This document shows positions 27,656-35,845 of a DNA stretch of 52,343 nucleotides, piece after piece; the first letter of the stretch is position 1; each line of letters begins with the position of its first letter. The translations under genes were made by a program, and so were the position numbers. This stretch comes from Actinomycetes bacterium (GTDB taxonomy: Bacteria > Actinomycetota > Acidimicrobiia > Acidimicrobiales > Ilumatobacteraceae). The stretch covers positions 1 through 52,343 of the forward strand of contig JANXUF010000096.1 in assembly GCA_025356335.1 (NCBI GenBank). Direction: 5' to 3'. Below the pieces are notes generated by a model, which saw only the letters and a list, made by a program, of their open reading frames with translations, did not search any database and was not told where the DNA came from.

Positions 27656-29212
27656 TCAGCCGACGAGGCGGGTGCGGCCCTCCCAGAACGGCGCGCGGAG
27701 GTCCTTCTTGAGTATTTTGCCGCTCGGGTTCCTCGGCAATGCCTCGACCCATTCGACGCTCGTCGGACACTTGAACGGTGCGAGGCGAGTCCTGGAGTAG
27801 GCGATCAACTCGCCCTCGGTCGCCTCGGTGCCGGGTTTCCGCACCACCATCGCCCGAGGGGTCTCGCCCCATTTGTCGGACGGGATGCCGATGACGGCAA
27901 CGTCGGCGACGCCGGGGTGCGACATCAGCACGTTCTCGACCTCGGCAGGGTAGATGTTCTCGCCACCGGAGACGATCATGTCCTTCATCCGGTCGTACAT
28001 GTACAGGTATCCGTTGGCGTCGAGGAATCCGGCGTCGCCGGAGCGGAACCAACCGCCAGGACGGATCGCCTCGGCGGTGGCCTCCGGCATGTTCCAGTAG
28101 CCCTTCATCACCATCGGGCTGTTGATCCAGATCTCGCCGACGCCACCGACGGGCGCATCGTCGCCTGTATCGGCATCGACGATACGGATAGCGCTCCCGG
28201 GCACGGCAAGACCAGCTGCACGCAACCGTTCGGGATGCGGCCCGCCCGGCTGGTGATCTGCGGCGGGCAGGATGACGACCGTGCCGGTCGTCTCCGTCAG
28301 ACCGTAGGCCTGCAGGAACTGGCATCCGAAGGTCCGGATCGAATCGGTGAGCACCTGCTCGGAGATCGGCGCCGCACCGTAGAGGAAGTAGCGCAACGCG
28401 GAGAAGTCGCGCCGTTCGATGCCGGGGACGGCGAGCATGAACTGCAGCACGGTCGGCACGAGAAAGGCGTGGGAGATGCGCTCACGCTCGATCAGTTCGA
28501 CGAGGTCCGCCGGCACGATGTCTCGGACGATCACGTTGGTCGCACCGAAGGCGATGCCGGCGAGCACCCAGCCGCCGCCCCCGATGTGGTACAGCGGCAT
28601 GGCGACCATGCTGATCGCCTTGCTGTCGAGTTCCATCAGCCCGGGATACAGCGAGCGACCCGCTTCGAGGTTCGACTGCGTGAGCTGCGCGCCCTTCGGC
28701 CGACCGGTCGTGCCCGACGAGTACAGCTGATAGGCAACGTCGTCCGCTTCCTGCGGGACCAGCGGATCGACGGCGGGATACGAATCCCGCCAGGCGGCGA
28801 ACGTCGGGTAAACGTCCGATTCGCCGATGATGACGATCTTCGTGTCGGGCAGTTCTCCTACGATCTGCTCGACGAGCGGGGCAAACTCCTCGCCCACGGT
28901 GAAGACCTTGGCGCCGGCATCGGCGACGATCACGGCGATCTCCGGCGGAGCGAGGCGGAAGTTGACCGGCGTCGGGACGGCGTTGAGTTTGGCGGCCCCG
29001 AAGAACAGTTCAATCTGCTCGGGGCTGTTCTTGTCGAGATAGCAGACGTGGTCACCAACGCCGACGCCCGCGTCCCTGAGCGCCTGGGCGAGGCGGTCGG
29101 AGCGCTCGTTGAGCTCGCCGTAGGTCAGTTGCTGGTCCGCTCCCCATCGCAGCGCTACATGGTCCGGCCGTTCAGCCGCCCATCGACGAACGATGTCAGC
29201 AGTGGTGATCAC
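27656..29212 (-). CDS. Acyl-CoA synthetase (AMP-forming), fatty-acid CoA ligase type
   Basis: A 518-residue ANL-superfamily ligase that activates a carboxylic acid to an acyl-AMP and then to acyl-CoA. Motifs in order are YSSGTTGRPKG (164-174), the MPLYHIGG region, YGLTETTG, GWFRSGDAG, DRMKDMIVSGGENIYPAEVE and NPSGKILKK with the catalytic Lys. Chain-length preference cannot be read from sequence. It lies about 150 bp downstream of mftC in the same direction, where mftD is often found; a link to mycofactocin use is possible but unproven. Confidence 0.93.
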   Translation of the reverse strand: MITTADIVRRWAAERPDHVALRWGADQQLTYGELNERSDRLAQALRDAGVGVGDHVCYLDKNSPEQIELFFGAAKLNAVPTPVNFRLAPPEIAVIVADAGAKVFTVGEEFAPLVEQIVGELPDTKIVIIGESDVYPTFAAWRDSYPAVDPLVPQEADDVAYQLYSSGTTGRPKGAQLTQSNLEAGRSLYPGLMELDSKAISMVAMPLYHIGGGGWVLAGIAFGATNVIVRDIVPADLVELIERERISHAFLVPTVLQFMLAVPGIERRDFSALRYFLYGAAPISEQVLTDSIRTFGCQFLQAYGLTETTGTVVILPAADHQPGGPHPERLRAAGLAVPGSAIRIVDADTGDDAPVGGVGEIWINSPMVMKGYWNMPEATAEAIRPGGWFRSGDAGFLDANGYLYMYDRMKDMIVSGGENIYPAEVENVLMSHPGVADVAVIGIPSDKWGETPRAMVVRKPGTEATEGELIAYSRTRLAPFKCPTSVEWVEALPRNPSGKILKKDLRAPFWEGRTRLVG

Positions 29213-29364
29213 GTGTGGTTCCCCTCTCCATCCGGCGACGTGCCGGGTTCAGGGTAACGGACGACCCGCATCCGAGGGCTACCTGCATGTCCGAGGACCC
29301 GGTGCACGGAACCGTGCTCCCACACTCCTCGTGCGGGTCGCCGTTCCTCGGGCGTCGCCAGAGG

Positions 29365-30498
29365 TCAGTGAACAGCAACCGGCTTGCGGCTCAGGCGGAT
29401 CGGAGTCGGCTTGGAGTGGTCGAGCGACGACGCCGGGACGATGGCGCGGTCGATCGCCAAGAGCGCGGCCTCGGCGTGGCCCTGGGCGCACTCGGGATCC
29501 GGCCCGTCGAGCGGTAGACCGGTGAAGAACTTGGCGGCCATGCAGCCGCCTTGGCAGGCGTCGTAGCTGCCGCACGACGCGCAGGCGCCGGCGGATTCCG
29601 GCTCACGTAGTTCTTGGAACAGTGCCGATTGCTTCCAAACCGTGGCGAAGCCACCGAAGTCGCGGACCGAACCGGCCTTGAACTGGTCGTGGATCACGAA
29701 CGGGCAGGCGTAGACGTCACCGATCGGGTCGATCAGGCAGACGACACGGCCGGCGCCACACATGTTCAAGCCTGGAAGCGATTCGCCGAGGGCGTTCAAG
29801 TGGAAGAACGAGTCACCGGTGAGCACGTTGTCGCCGTTGGCGAGTAGCCAACGGTAGATCTGGTGCTGCTGGGCGTTCGTCGGGTGCAACTCTGGCCAAC
29901 TGTCGACACCTCGACCCGACGGGCGCAGGCGGGTGACACGAAGCTGTGCGCCATAGGAGTCGGCGAGCGCCTTGAAGCCGTCGAGTTGGTCGACGTTGTG
30001 GCGGGTGACGACGATCGAGATCTTGAACGGCCCGAAGTTGGCGGCCGCAAGATGGTCCATCGCCCGGCGAGCAAGGGCGTAGGAACCCTCGCCGCGCACA
30101 GCGTCGTTCGTCGCCGCGTCGAGTCCGTCGAGCGAGATCTGGACGTCGAGGTAGTCCATCGCCGCCAGCCGCTCGGCCTTTGCCTGGTCGATGAACGCTC
30201 CGTTCGTGGAGAACTTGACACCGATGTCGTTGCCGATCGAATACTCGAGCAGCTCGAAGAAGTCGCGGCGGATCATCGGCTCGCCACCACCGATGTTGAT
30301 GTAGAACACCTGTAACGCCTTGAGCTCGTCGAGTAGCCGCTTGGCCTCCGCTGTCGACAACTCCCGATCGTCGCGCTGACCGCTCGACGACAGGCAGTGC
30401 ACGCACGCCAGGTTGCAGGCGTAGGTCAACTCCCATGTCAAGCAGATCGGGGCATCGAGGCCGCGCTTCAACTGACTGACGAGTGTCTGTGCGCTCAT
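29365..30498 (-). CDS. mftC: Mycofactocin radical SAM maturase MftC
   Basis: MftC (377 residues) decarboxylates the C-terminal Tyr of MftA and then cross-links it to the adjacent Val. The radical SAM cluster is CNLACVHC (C28, C32, C35), followed by GGGEPMIRRDF. The C-terminal SPASM-like region has many Cys (CGAG, CLIDPIGDVYACPF, CASCGSYDACQGGC, a late PEC) for auxiliary Fe-S clusters. The ATG at 30498 follows an AGGAAA and removes a 32-residue Arg-rich shadow extension. Its order with mftB and mftA matches known clusters. mftD, mftE and mftF are not seen in the window. Confidence 0.95.
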   Translation of the reverse strand: MSAQTLVSQLKRGLDAPICLTWELTYACNLACVHCLSSSGQRDDRELSTAEAKRLLDELKALQVFYINIGGGEPMIRRDFFELLEYSIGNDIGVKFSTNGAFIDQAKAERLAAMDYLDVQISLDGLDAATNDAVRGEGSYALARRAMDHLAAANFGPFKISIVVTRHNVDQLDGFKALADSYGAQLRVTRLRPSGRGVDSWPELHPTNAQQHQIYRWLLANGDNVLTGDSFFHLNALGESLPGLNMCGAGRVVCLIDPIGDVYACPFVIHDQFKAGSVRDFGGFATVWKQSALFQELREPESAGACASCGSYDACQGGCMAAKFFTGLPLDGPDPECAQGHAEAALLAIDRAIVPASSLDHSKPTPIRLSRKPVAVH

Positions 30499-30520
30499 TG
30501 GATTTCCTGCTCTCCGCAAC

Positions 30521-30862
30521 TCACGCTGCGGTCTCCTCGGTCGTTGGCGGCTCGGTCGTTGGAGGCGCGGTCGTTGGATGCTCGGTCGTCGCACGCTGGC
30601 GGATGACGTGCGACTCCATCAGACCGACGATGGCCTTCTCGAAGCTTGGCCAACGTGCCTCGTTGACACCACATGCCGTCAACGTCGCAGCCAGCGAATC
30701 GTGCTCCGACAACGCCGTGGCGACGGCGACGACATCCGGATGCTTCATGAAAACGAGCCGCCGATTGCCATAGTGGTACGCCAACGCGCCGAACGGCTCG
30801 GGCCGCAAGGCGACCTGAGGATCGAGTTCGAGCGCCAGGTCCAGCGTCGGCCGCTCGGTCAA
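30521..30862 (-). CDS. mftB: Mycofactocin peptide chaperone MftB
   Basis: A 113-residue PqqD-like peptide-binding protein (RiPP recognition element) that presents MftA to MftC. The core ELDPQVALRPEPFGALAYHYGNRRLVFMKHPDVVAVATAL is characteristic. The C-terminus is a low-complexity Thr/Pro/Glu tail (TEHPTTAPPTTEPPTTEE), longer than usual. The start appears to be a TTG at 30862; no ATG or GTG lies in frame close by. mftC starts 22 nt after its stop. Confidence 0.92.
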   Translation of the reverse strand: MTERPTLDLALELDPQVALRPEPFGALAYHYGNRRLVFMKHPDVVAVATALSEHDSLAATLTACGVNEARWPSFEKAIVGLMESHVIRQRATTEHPTTAPPTTEPPTTEETAA

Positions 30863-30878
30863 CGGACTGGTCGACTGA

Positions 30879-31004
30879 TTAATAGACGCCGCACATCCCG
30901 TCGATCGAGATCTCCTCGATCAACATCTCTTCCTCGACGAGCGGAGCGTCTTCCTGTACCGCGACGGGTGCCGTCGCCTCGATGAGTGCTGTGTCCTTGG
31001 CCAT
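30879..31004 (-). CDS. mftA: Mycofactocin precursor peptide MftA
   Basis: A 41-residue peptide read on the minus strand from ATG (31002-31004) to TAA (30879-30881). It begins MAKDTALIEA, has an acidic middle (PLVEEEMLIEEIS) and ends in the diagnostic IDGMCGVY. The final Val-Tyr pair is cross-linked by MftC, and the tail becomes the redox cofactor mycofactocin after further steps. mftB starts 16 nt after the stop. It is short enough to be missed by automatic calling but is certain by motif and context. Confidence 0.97.
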   Translation of the reverse strand: MAKDTALIEATAPVAVQEDAPLVEEEMLIEEISIDGMCGVY

Positions 31005-31056
31005 GTGACCATCGTAACTCAGCGGTTGCGGACGTCGGCAGGCGAACCTCCAGGGG

Positions 31057-31086
31057 TTGCCCGTTGCGACGAGCGTGCGTTAGAGT
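31057..31086 (+). promoter_or_regulatory. Candidate helD promoter
   Basis: TTGCCC (31057-31062), an 18-bp spacer and TAGAGT (31081-31086) in the mftA/helD divergent gap. A start near 31093 would place the triple repeat in the 5' leader. Confidence 0.3.
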
Positions 31087-31096
31087 CGTCTCCCCT

Positions 31097-31129
31097 TGCA
31101 CGGCCGCTGCACGGCCCCTGCACGGCCCT
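31097..31129 (+). repeat. Three 11-nt tandem repeats TGCACGGCC in the helD leader
   Basis: Copies of TGCACGGCCNC start at 31097, 31108 and 31119, directly upstream of the helD start codon. They replace a recognisable ribosome-binding site. Confidence 0.55.
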
Positions 31130-31138
31130 GGAATTTCG

Positions 31139-33199
31139 ATGAGCACCGACGCGCCCCTGTTTCCCGAACTCGAGATCGAACGCGCACGACTGGCGTACTC
31201 GCGCGTCTGTCGTGACGCGATGATCGAACGCTTGAGTGCCGTCGACCCGGAGGCGTCTGCGGACCTGATCACCAAGGAGTACATCGAAGTCACCGTCGCC
31301 GACGCCCTCGAGGATCTGCGGACACCTGGCGCCGGCGACTTCTTCGGGCGCATCGACACCGAAGCCACCCCGCGACTGCCAGCGGAACGCTGGTACGTCG
31401 GACGCCGCCATATCGAGGATGCTGCCCACGACCCGGTCGTCGTCGACTGGCGAGCGCCGATTGCCGCACCGTTCTACCGTGCCACGGCGGTCGACGCGCT
31501 CGGCCTTACTTTCCGGCGGCGGTTCACGCTTGGCGTCGATGCCGACGGGGTCAACGACCTGTCGGCGTATCTCGACGAGCAACTCGACGATCCCGACTCG
31601 GCATCGGCTGCCAGCGGCATCCCCGATCCGGTGCTCGCCGAGATCGGTGCCGCCAGAACCGGGGCGATGAAGGAGATCGTGGCGACGATCCAGGCAGAGC
31701 AGGACGTCGTCATCCGGGCGTCGATCGATCAATGCCTCGTCGTTCAGGGCGGTCCCGGTACCGGTAAGACGGCTGTCGGCCTGCACCGCGCTGCCTTTCT
31801 CCTGTTCGAGCATCGCCGTCGCCTCGCCCGTGAAGGTGTGCTGGTCGTCGGCCCGAACCGGGTCTTCCTCGACTACATCGGCCATGTGCTGCCGTCGCTC
31901 GGCGAGCGTTCGGTTCGCCAGGCGACCGTGCTCGATCTCTGTGTTCCACGTGTCGAAGTGACGCACCGCGACAGCATCGACCTGGCGCGGCTGAAGGGTT
32001 CGGAGCGGATGCTGGCGGTACTGGCAAACGTGGCCGTGGCCGCCATCAAGGCGCCGACCGAAGCCGTGCGCGTACCGAGCGGTGCGCGCACCGTCGTCTT
32101 CGAGGCAGAGGAGGTCGCCGGCTGGATCGCCGACGTACTTCGAGACGGTGCCGGTACGGGACTCGGCATCAACCGGCGCAAGGAAGCGCTGCGAAACATC
32201 GCCCAGCGAGAGTTGCTGCGACGTTCCGGCAAGGACGAGGCGTGGGCCCAAGCTGGTGTGCTGCGATCGGCACTGACGAAGGCGTGGCCGTCTCAGAACC
32301 CGCAGACCGTCGTCCGCAGACTGCTGACGAACACCGAAGCGCTCGCAGCGGCTGCCGCCGGAATCTTCGGAGCTGACGAGCAGGCTGCGTTGCTCGCTGA
32401 CGCCACCCGGCGCCCTGCGAAGGGCGAGAAGAAGTCGGCAAGCCGCTGGACCGCCGCAGACCAGTTGCTGATCGACGAGATGAACTCCCTGCTCAACAGC
32501 CCGCCATTCGTCTACGGCCATGTCGTCGTCGACGAGGCTCAGGATCATTCCGCCGTGGCGCTGAAGGCGATCGGCCGGCGCAGCCCGACGGGTTCGCTGA
32601 CGATCCTCGGCGACCTTGCGCAGTCGACCACGCCAGCCGGCCAGTCGTCGTGGGATGTCGTGCTGCGGTTCCTCGCTGCCGAGGCGGCGACCGTCGCCCA
32701 TCTGACGATCGGCTACCGCGTGCCCGCCCCGATCCTCGACGTCGCCAACCGCCTGCTGCCGATGACCGAGGTCGACACTGTTGCCAGCCGATCGGTACGC
32801 GTCGAGGGCGAAGCTCCGACGTTGCATCTGACGACGACGGCGGAGTTGCCGTCGGCCGTGGCGGCCGAAGTCGCAGCGATGCGCCACCGACATCCGCTCA
32901 CTGGTGTTGTGGCCCCTGAAGGTCTGTTCCCGGCGATCACCGAGGCACTCGCCGCGGTCGGCCTGAAGGCAGTCGGGGAGGTGCAGGATCTCGCCAAGAT
33001 GGACGTCCCGCTTTTCGCGGCCGAGGCCGTGAAGGGCCTGGAGTTCGACGGTGTGATCGTCGTTAATCCGCACGAGATCCTCGACGGAACTCCACGCGGC
33101 GCGAGATTGTTGTACGTGGCGATGACCCGTGCGGTGCAGACGCTCCACTTCGTCACCGATCAGCCGCTGCCAGCGGTCCTGACCGACGAGACCCGATAG
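31139..33199 (+). CDS. HelD-like superfamily 1 ATPase (RNA polymerase-associated)
   Basis: A 686-residue UvrD/HelD-type protein. An N-terminal helical arm (about 1-90) precedes Walker A GGPGTGKT (204-211). VVVDEAQDHS is the Walker B/motif II, GYRVPAPI and VKGLEFDGVIVVNP are later motifs, and LLYVAMTRAVQTLHF is motif VI. HelD proteins pull stalled RNA polymerase off DNA, and some actinobacterial forms protect against rifampicin. Whether this one does is inferred. The ATG at 31139 is chosen because the upstream in-frame sequence is not conserved in character. It diverges from the mft genes. Confidence 0.85.
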   Translation: MSTDAPLFPELEIERARLAYSRVCRDAMIERLSAVDPEASADLITKEYIEVTVADALEDLRTPGAGDFFGRIDTEATPRLPAERWYVGRRHIEDAAHDPVVVDWRAPIAAPFYRATAVDALGLTFRRRFTLGVDADGVNDLSAYLDEQLDDPDSASAASGIPDPVLAEIGAARTGAMKEIVATIQAEQDVVIRASIDQCLVVQGGPGTGKTAVGLHRAAFLLFEHRRRLAREGVLVVGPNRVFLDYIGHVLPSLGERSVRQATVLDLCVPRVEVTHRDSIDLARLKGSERMLAVLANVAVAAIKAPTEAVRVPSGARTVVFEAEEVAGWIADVLRDGAGTGLGINRRKEALRNIAQRELLRRSGKDEAWAQAGVLRSALTKAWPSQNPQTVVRRLLTNTEALAAAAAGIFGADEQAALLADATRRPAKGEKKSASRWTAADQLLIDEMNSLLNSPPFVYGHVVVDEAQDHSAVALKAIGRRSPTGSLTILGDLAQSTTPAGQSSWDVVLRFLAAEAATVAHLTIGYRVPAPILDVANRLLPMTEVDTVASRSVRVEGEAPTLHLTTTAELPSAVAAEVAAMRHRHPLTGVVAPEGLFPAITEALAAVGLKAVGEVQDLAKMDVPLFAAEAVKGLEFDGVIVVNPHEILDGTPRGARLLYVAMTRAVQTLHFVTDQPLPAVLTDETR

Positions 33200-33211
33200 C
33201 CGCCGCAGCCC

Positions 33212-33316
33212 CGAGTACGTGTGGCCCGGGCGAGTACGTGCAGGCTGCTGGTCGCGCCGCAGACACTCGCCTGGACCCGATGTACTCGCAGGGTTCGGCA
33301 CGCACACGTGTACGAG
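33212..33316 (+). promoter_or_regulatory. Repeated CGAGTAC motifs upstream of the alcohol dehydrogenase
   Basis: CGAGTACGTG occurs at 33212-33221 and 33231-33240 (19-nt period). TGTACTCG, the inverse, is at 33281-33288, and CACGTGTACGAG is at 33305-33316. They fill the 187-bp gap before the gene and look like a multi-copy operator. Confidence 0.4.
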
Positions 33317-33386
33317 ATGACTCTTCGAAAGATGGCGGATAGTGTCGGCACAACAGTCACTTGGATTCGAACGGGGTAGAAACCAC

Positions 33387-34508
33387 ATGAAGACCAAAGC
33401 CGCAATCTTGTGGGCGCGAGACACGCCGTGGAGCGTCGAGGAGATCGAACTCGATCCGCCGAAGGTCGGCGAGGTACTCGTGCAGATGGTCGCCTCGGGC
33501 ATGTGTCATTCTGACGAGCATCTGCTGACCGGTGACCTTGCGGGGGTCACGCCAGAACCGCCGCTGATCGGTGGACACGAGGGCGCAGGCATCGTCCTGG
33601 AAGTCGGACCCGGCGTCTATTCCGTCGTTCCGGGCGACCACGTCGTGTTCGGATTCGTACCGGCATGCGGGCGCTGCCCGAGCTGCGCGACGGGTCATTC
33701 AAACCTCTGCGACATGAACGCCATCACCGCGACCGGCATGCAATTGGCTGACGGTACAGCCCGCCACCATGCCGGCGACAAGGACTTGGCGCTCGGGGTC
33801 GGCTCGCTCGGCACCTTCGCCCATCACACCGTCGTCAACGAGGCCAGTTGCATCAAGGTCGACAAGGACATCCCGCTCGACAAGGCATGCCTGCTCGGCT
33901 GTGGTGTCGTCACCGGCTGGGGTTCCGCCGTCTACGCAGCTCAGGTTCAGGCCGGTGACACCGTCGCCGTCGTCGGCTGCGGCGGCATCGGTTCGGCCGC
34001 AGTGCAAGGTGCCAAGATCGCTGGTGCACGAGTGATTGCGGCAATCGACCCCGTCGAGTTCAAGCGTGAAAAGGCGCAGGAGTTCGGCGCCACCGTGTCG
34101 TACTCGTCCATCGACGAAGCGGTCGCTGATCTCGAGACGTCGACGTGGGGTCGCGGTTTCGACAAGGTCATCATGGCAATGGGCGTCGGAAACGGCGATG
34201 CGCTCGGTCAGGCGTTCTGGCTCGGCGGCAAGCGTTCGAAGATCGTTGTCACCAACATCCACCCGATCGGCGAGACGTCGATCGCCATTCCCGCAGTGTT
34301 CCTGACGGTCTTCGAGAAGCAGATCATCGGGTCGCTGTTCGGCTCCGGCAACCCTCGTGCCGACATCCCCAAACTGCTCGAGCTCTACAGCCAGGGCAAA
34401 CTTGATCTCGACGGCATGGTCACCAGGACCTACCCGCTCGAAGGGATCAACGAGGGCTACGACGACATGCGCAACGGCAAGAATATACGCGGGGTGTTGG
34501 TCTATTGA
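33387..34508 (+). CDS. NDMA-dependent (mycofactocin-associated) alcohol dehydrogenase
   Basis: A 373-residue zinc-dependent medium-chain dehydrogenase of the NDMA-dependent family. The N-terminus MKTKAAILWARDTPWSVEEIELDPPK is characteristic. Catalytic zinc ligands are C40 and the His/Glu of GHEGAG (64-65). The structural zinc loop has C94, C97, C100 and C108. The nucleotide-binding motif is VGCGGIGSAAVQGAK. In relatives the NAD is tightly bound and reoxidised through mycofactocin, which fits the mftABC genes 2.4 kb away. The ATG at 33387 gives the family N-terminus. Confidence 0.92.
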   Translation: MKTKAAILWARDTPWSVEEIELDPPKVGEVLVQMVASGMCHSDEHLLTGDLAGVTPEPPLIGGHEGAGIVLEVGPGVYSVVPGDHVVFGFVPACGRCPSCATGHSNLCDMNAITATGMQLADGTARHHAGDKDLALGVGSLGTFAHHTVVNEASCIKVDKDIPLDKACLLGCGVVTGWGSAVYAAQVQAGDTVAVVGCGGIGSAAVQGAKIAGARVIAAIDPVEFKREKAQEFGATVSYSSIDEAVADLETSTWGRGFDKVIMAMGVGNGDALGQAFWLGGKRSKIVVTNIHPIGETSIAIPAVFLTVFEKQIIGSLFGSGNPRADIPKLLELYSQGKLDLDGMVTRTYPLEGINEGYDDMRNGKNIRGVLVY

Positions 34509-34529
34509 CCTCTTCCTTACTCGCTCTCT

Positions 34530-34620
34530 CGCTCGTTCCTCGCGTCGTTCGCTCCGTGCGGTCGAGTTGTCTCGCTCGTTCCTCGCTCGTTCGACCGTCG
34601 CTGGTTCGCTCGTTCCTCGC
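34530..34620 (+). repeat. Three copies of a 14-nt pyrimidine-rich repeat
   Basis: CGCTCGTTCCTCGC occurs exactly at 34530-34543, 34573-34586 and 34607-34620, with degenerate relatives between them. It fills the 3' gap after the dehydrogenase gene. Confidence 0.65.
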
Positions 34621-34646
34621 TCACTCCGCTTGGTCGAGCATTCGAT

Positions 34647-34672
34647 GAGCGGCGTTGCCGCGCCGCTCTTTT
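34647..34672 (+). terminator. Intrinsic terminator after the alcohol dehydrogenase
   Basis: An 8-bp stem pairs GAGCGGCG (34647-34654) with CGCCGCTC (34661-34668), followed by TTTT (34669-34672). Confidence 0.7.
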
Positions 34673-34844
34673 GGTGGCGGCCGGCAAGCCGACCTTGGCC
34701 GTTGTACGAAGGGGCTACCGCCCCCTCGTGCTCTCCCGAACGGAGCGCTCGAACCTTGACCGCCCTGACCGTTCGCAGCTACTTCCTTGGTCGATTGCCA
34801 AACACCAGTCGGTTCGTCTCGTTCTGGTGCAGGGGGGATTTCCC

Positions 34845-35780
34845 GTGAGTGAGTTGTTGGGGCGGATTGCGGCTGGGGTTGTGGGGCGGCGGCGGGAGGT
34901 CGAACTCGTGCTGGCTGCTTTGACCGCTGAGCGGCATGTGCTGCTCGAGGGTCCTCCGGGGACTGGGAAGTCGACGCTCCTGCGGGCTGTCGCCAGTGAA
35001 CTCGGGGTGGGCTTCGAGTTTGTCGAGGGCAACGCCGAACTGACGCCGGCGCGGCTCGTCGGCCATTTCGACCCGGCACGTGTGATCACCGACGGCTATT
35101 CGCCTGATGTCTTCGTCGACGGGCCATTGGTGTCGGCGTTGCGTGACGGATCACTGCTGTACGTCGAGGAGATCAACCGTGTTCCGGAGGAAACACTCAA
35201 CGTGCTCGTGACCGTGATGAGCGAAGGCGAGATCCACGTCCCGAGGCTCGGGCATGTGGCAGCCAGCAGCGGATTTCGGATGGTGGCGGCGATGAATCCG
35301 TTCGACGCCGTCGGTACGGCCCGCATCTCCGGCGCCATCTATGACCGTGTATGCCGGTTGGCGCTGTCCTATCAGCAGGCCGATGAAGAAGCCGAGATCG
35401 TCCGCCGCGCCGTCGGATCGCAACCGGTCGACCCCGCTTGGCTCGCCGGTGTCGTCGAAGTCGTCAGGCGCACGCGGACACATCCCGATCTGCGCGTCGG
35501 GTCCTCGGTACGCGGAGCGATCGACACGGCACTCGTCGCCAGTTCGCTCGCAGCTCTGCGCGAGTCGACACCGACTGATCCTGTCGTCGGTCTCGACGCC
35601 GCGATGGTCGCCCTGTCGGGACGCGTTCGCCTTCGCGAGGGCAGCAGCCGTTCCGCGGAGGAGATCGTCACCGAGTTGTGGAACGCAGTGTTCGCTGCGT
35701 CGCGAGGTGATGGCGAGGGAAAAGCGATGGCCCCGGCGGGGGCGGACAACGACCGCCGAGCGGTGCACTCCCCGATGTAA
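34845..35780 (+). CDS. MoxR-family AAA ATPase
   Basis: A 311-residue AAA+ ATPase of the MoxR type, usually a chaperone that works with a VWA partner to insert metal or activate a complex. Walker A is GPPGTGKST (36-44), Walker B is YVEEINR (106-112), and the sensor region reads MNPFDAVGTARISGAIYDR. The GTG at 34845 follows GGGGGGA (34832-34838) at good spacing. The open frame extends back to 34671, but that part overlaps the terminator and is not MoxR-like. The VWA gene follows in the same direction. Confidence 0.87.
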   Translation: MSELLGRIAAGVVGRRREVELVLAALTAERHVLLEGPPGTGKSTLLRAVASELGVGFEFVEGNAELTPARLVGHFDPARVITDGYSPDVFVDGPLVSALRDGSLLYVEEINRVPEETLNVLVTVMSEGEIHVPRLGHVAASSGFRMVAAMNPFDAVGTARISGAIYDRVCRLALSYQQADEEAEIVRRAVGSQPVDPAWLAGVVEVVRRTRTHPDLRVGSSVRGAIDTALVASSLAALRESTPTDPVVGLDAAMVALSGRVRLREGSSRSAEEIVTELWNAVFAASRGDGEGKAMAPAGADNDRRAVHSPM

Positions 35781-35845
35781 AAGAGGGAGAGGCCGCAGAC
35801 AAGGCGGTCTCCGATGCGCAACGTTCGACGAAATCGCGGCGCGAG

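Noticed and set aside
31019..33502. An 827-residue frame antisense to the HelD gene
   Set aside because: It is a shadow frame with Arg/Gln-rich sequence and no domain.
34671..34844. N-terminal extension of the MoxR gene
   Set aside because: It begins inside the terminator T-run and lacks MoxR similarity.
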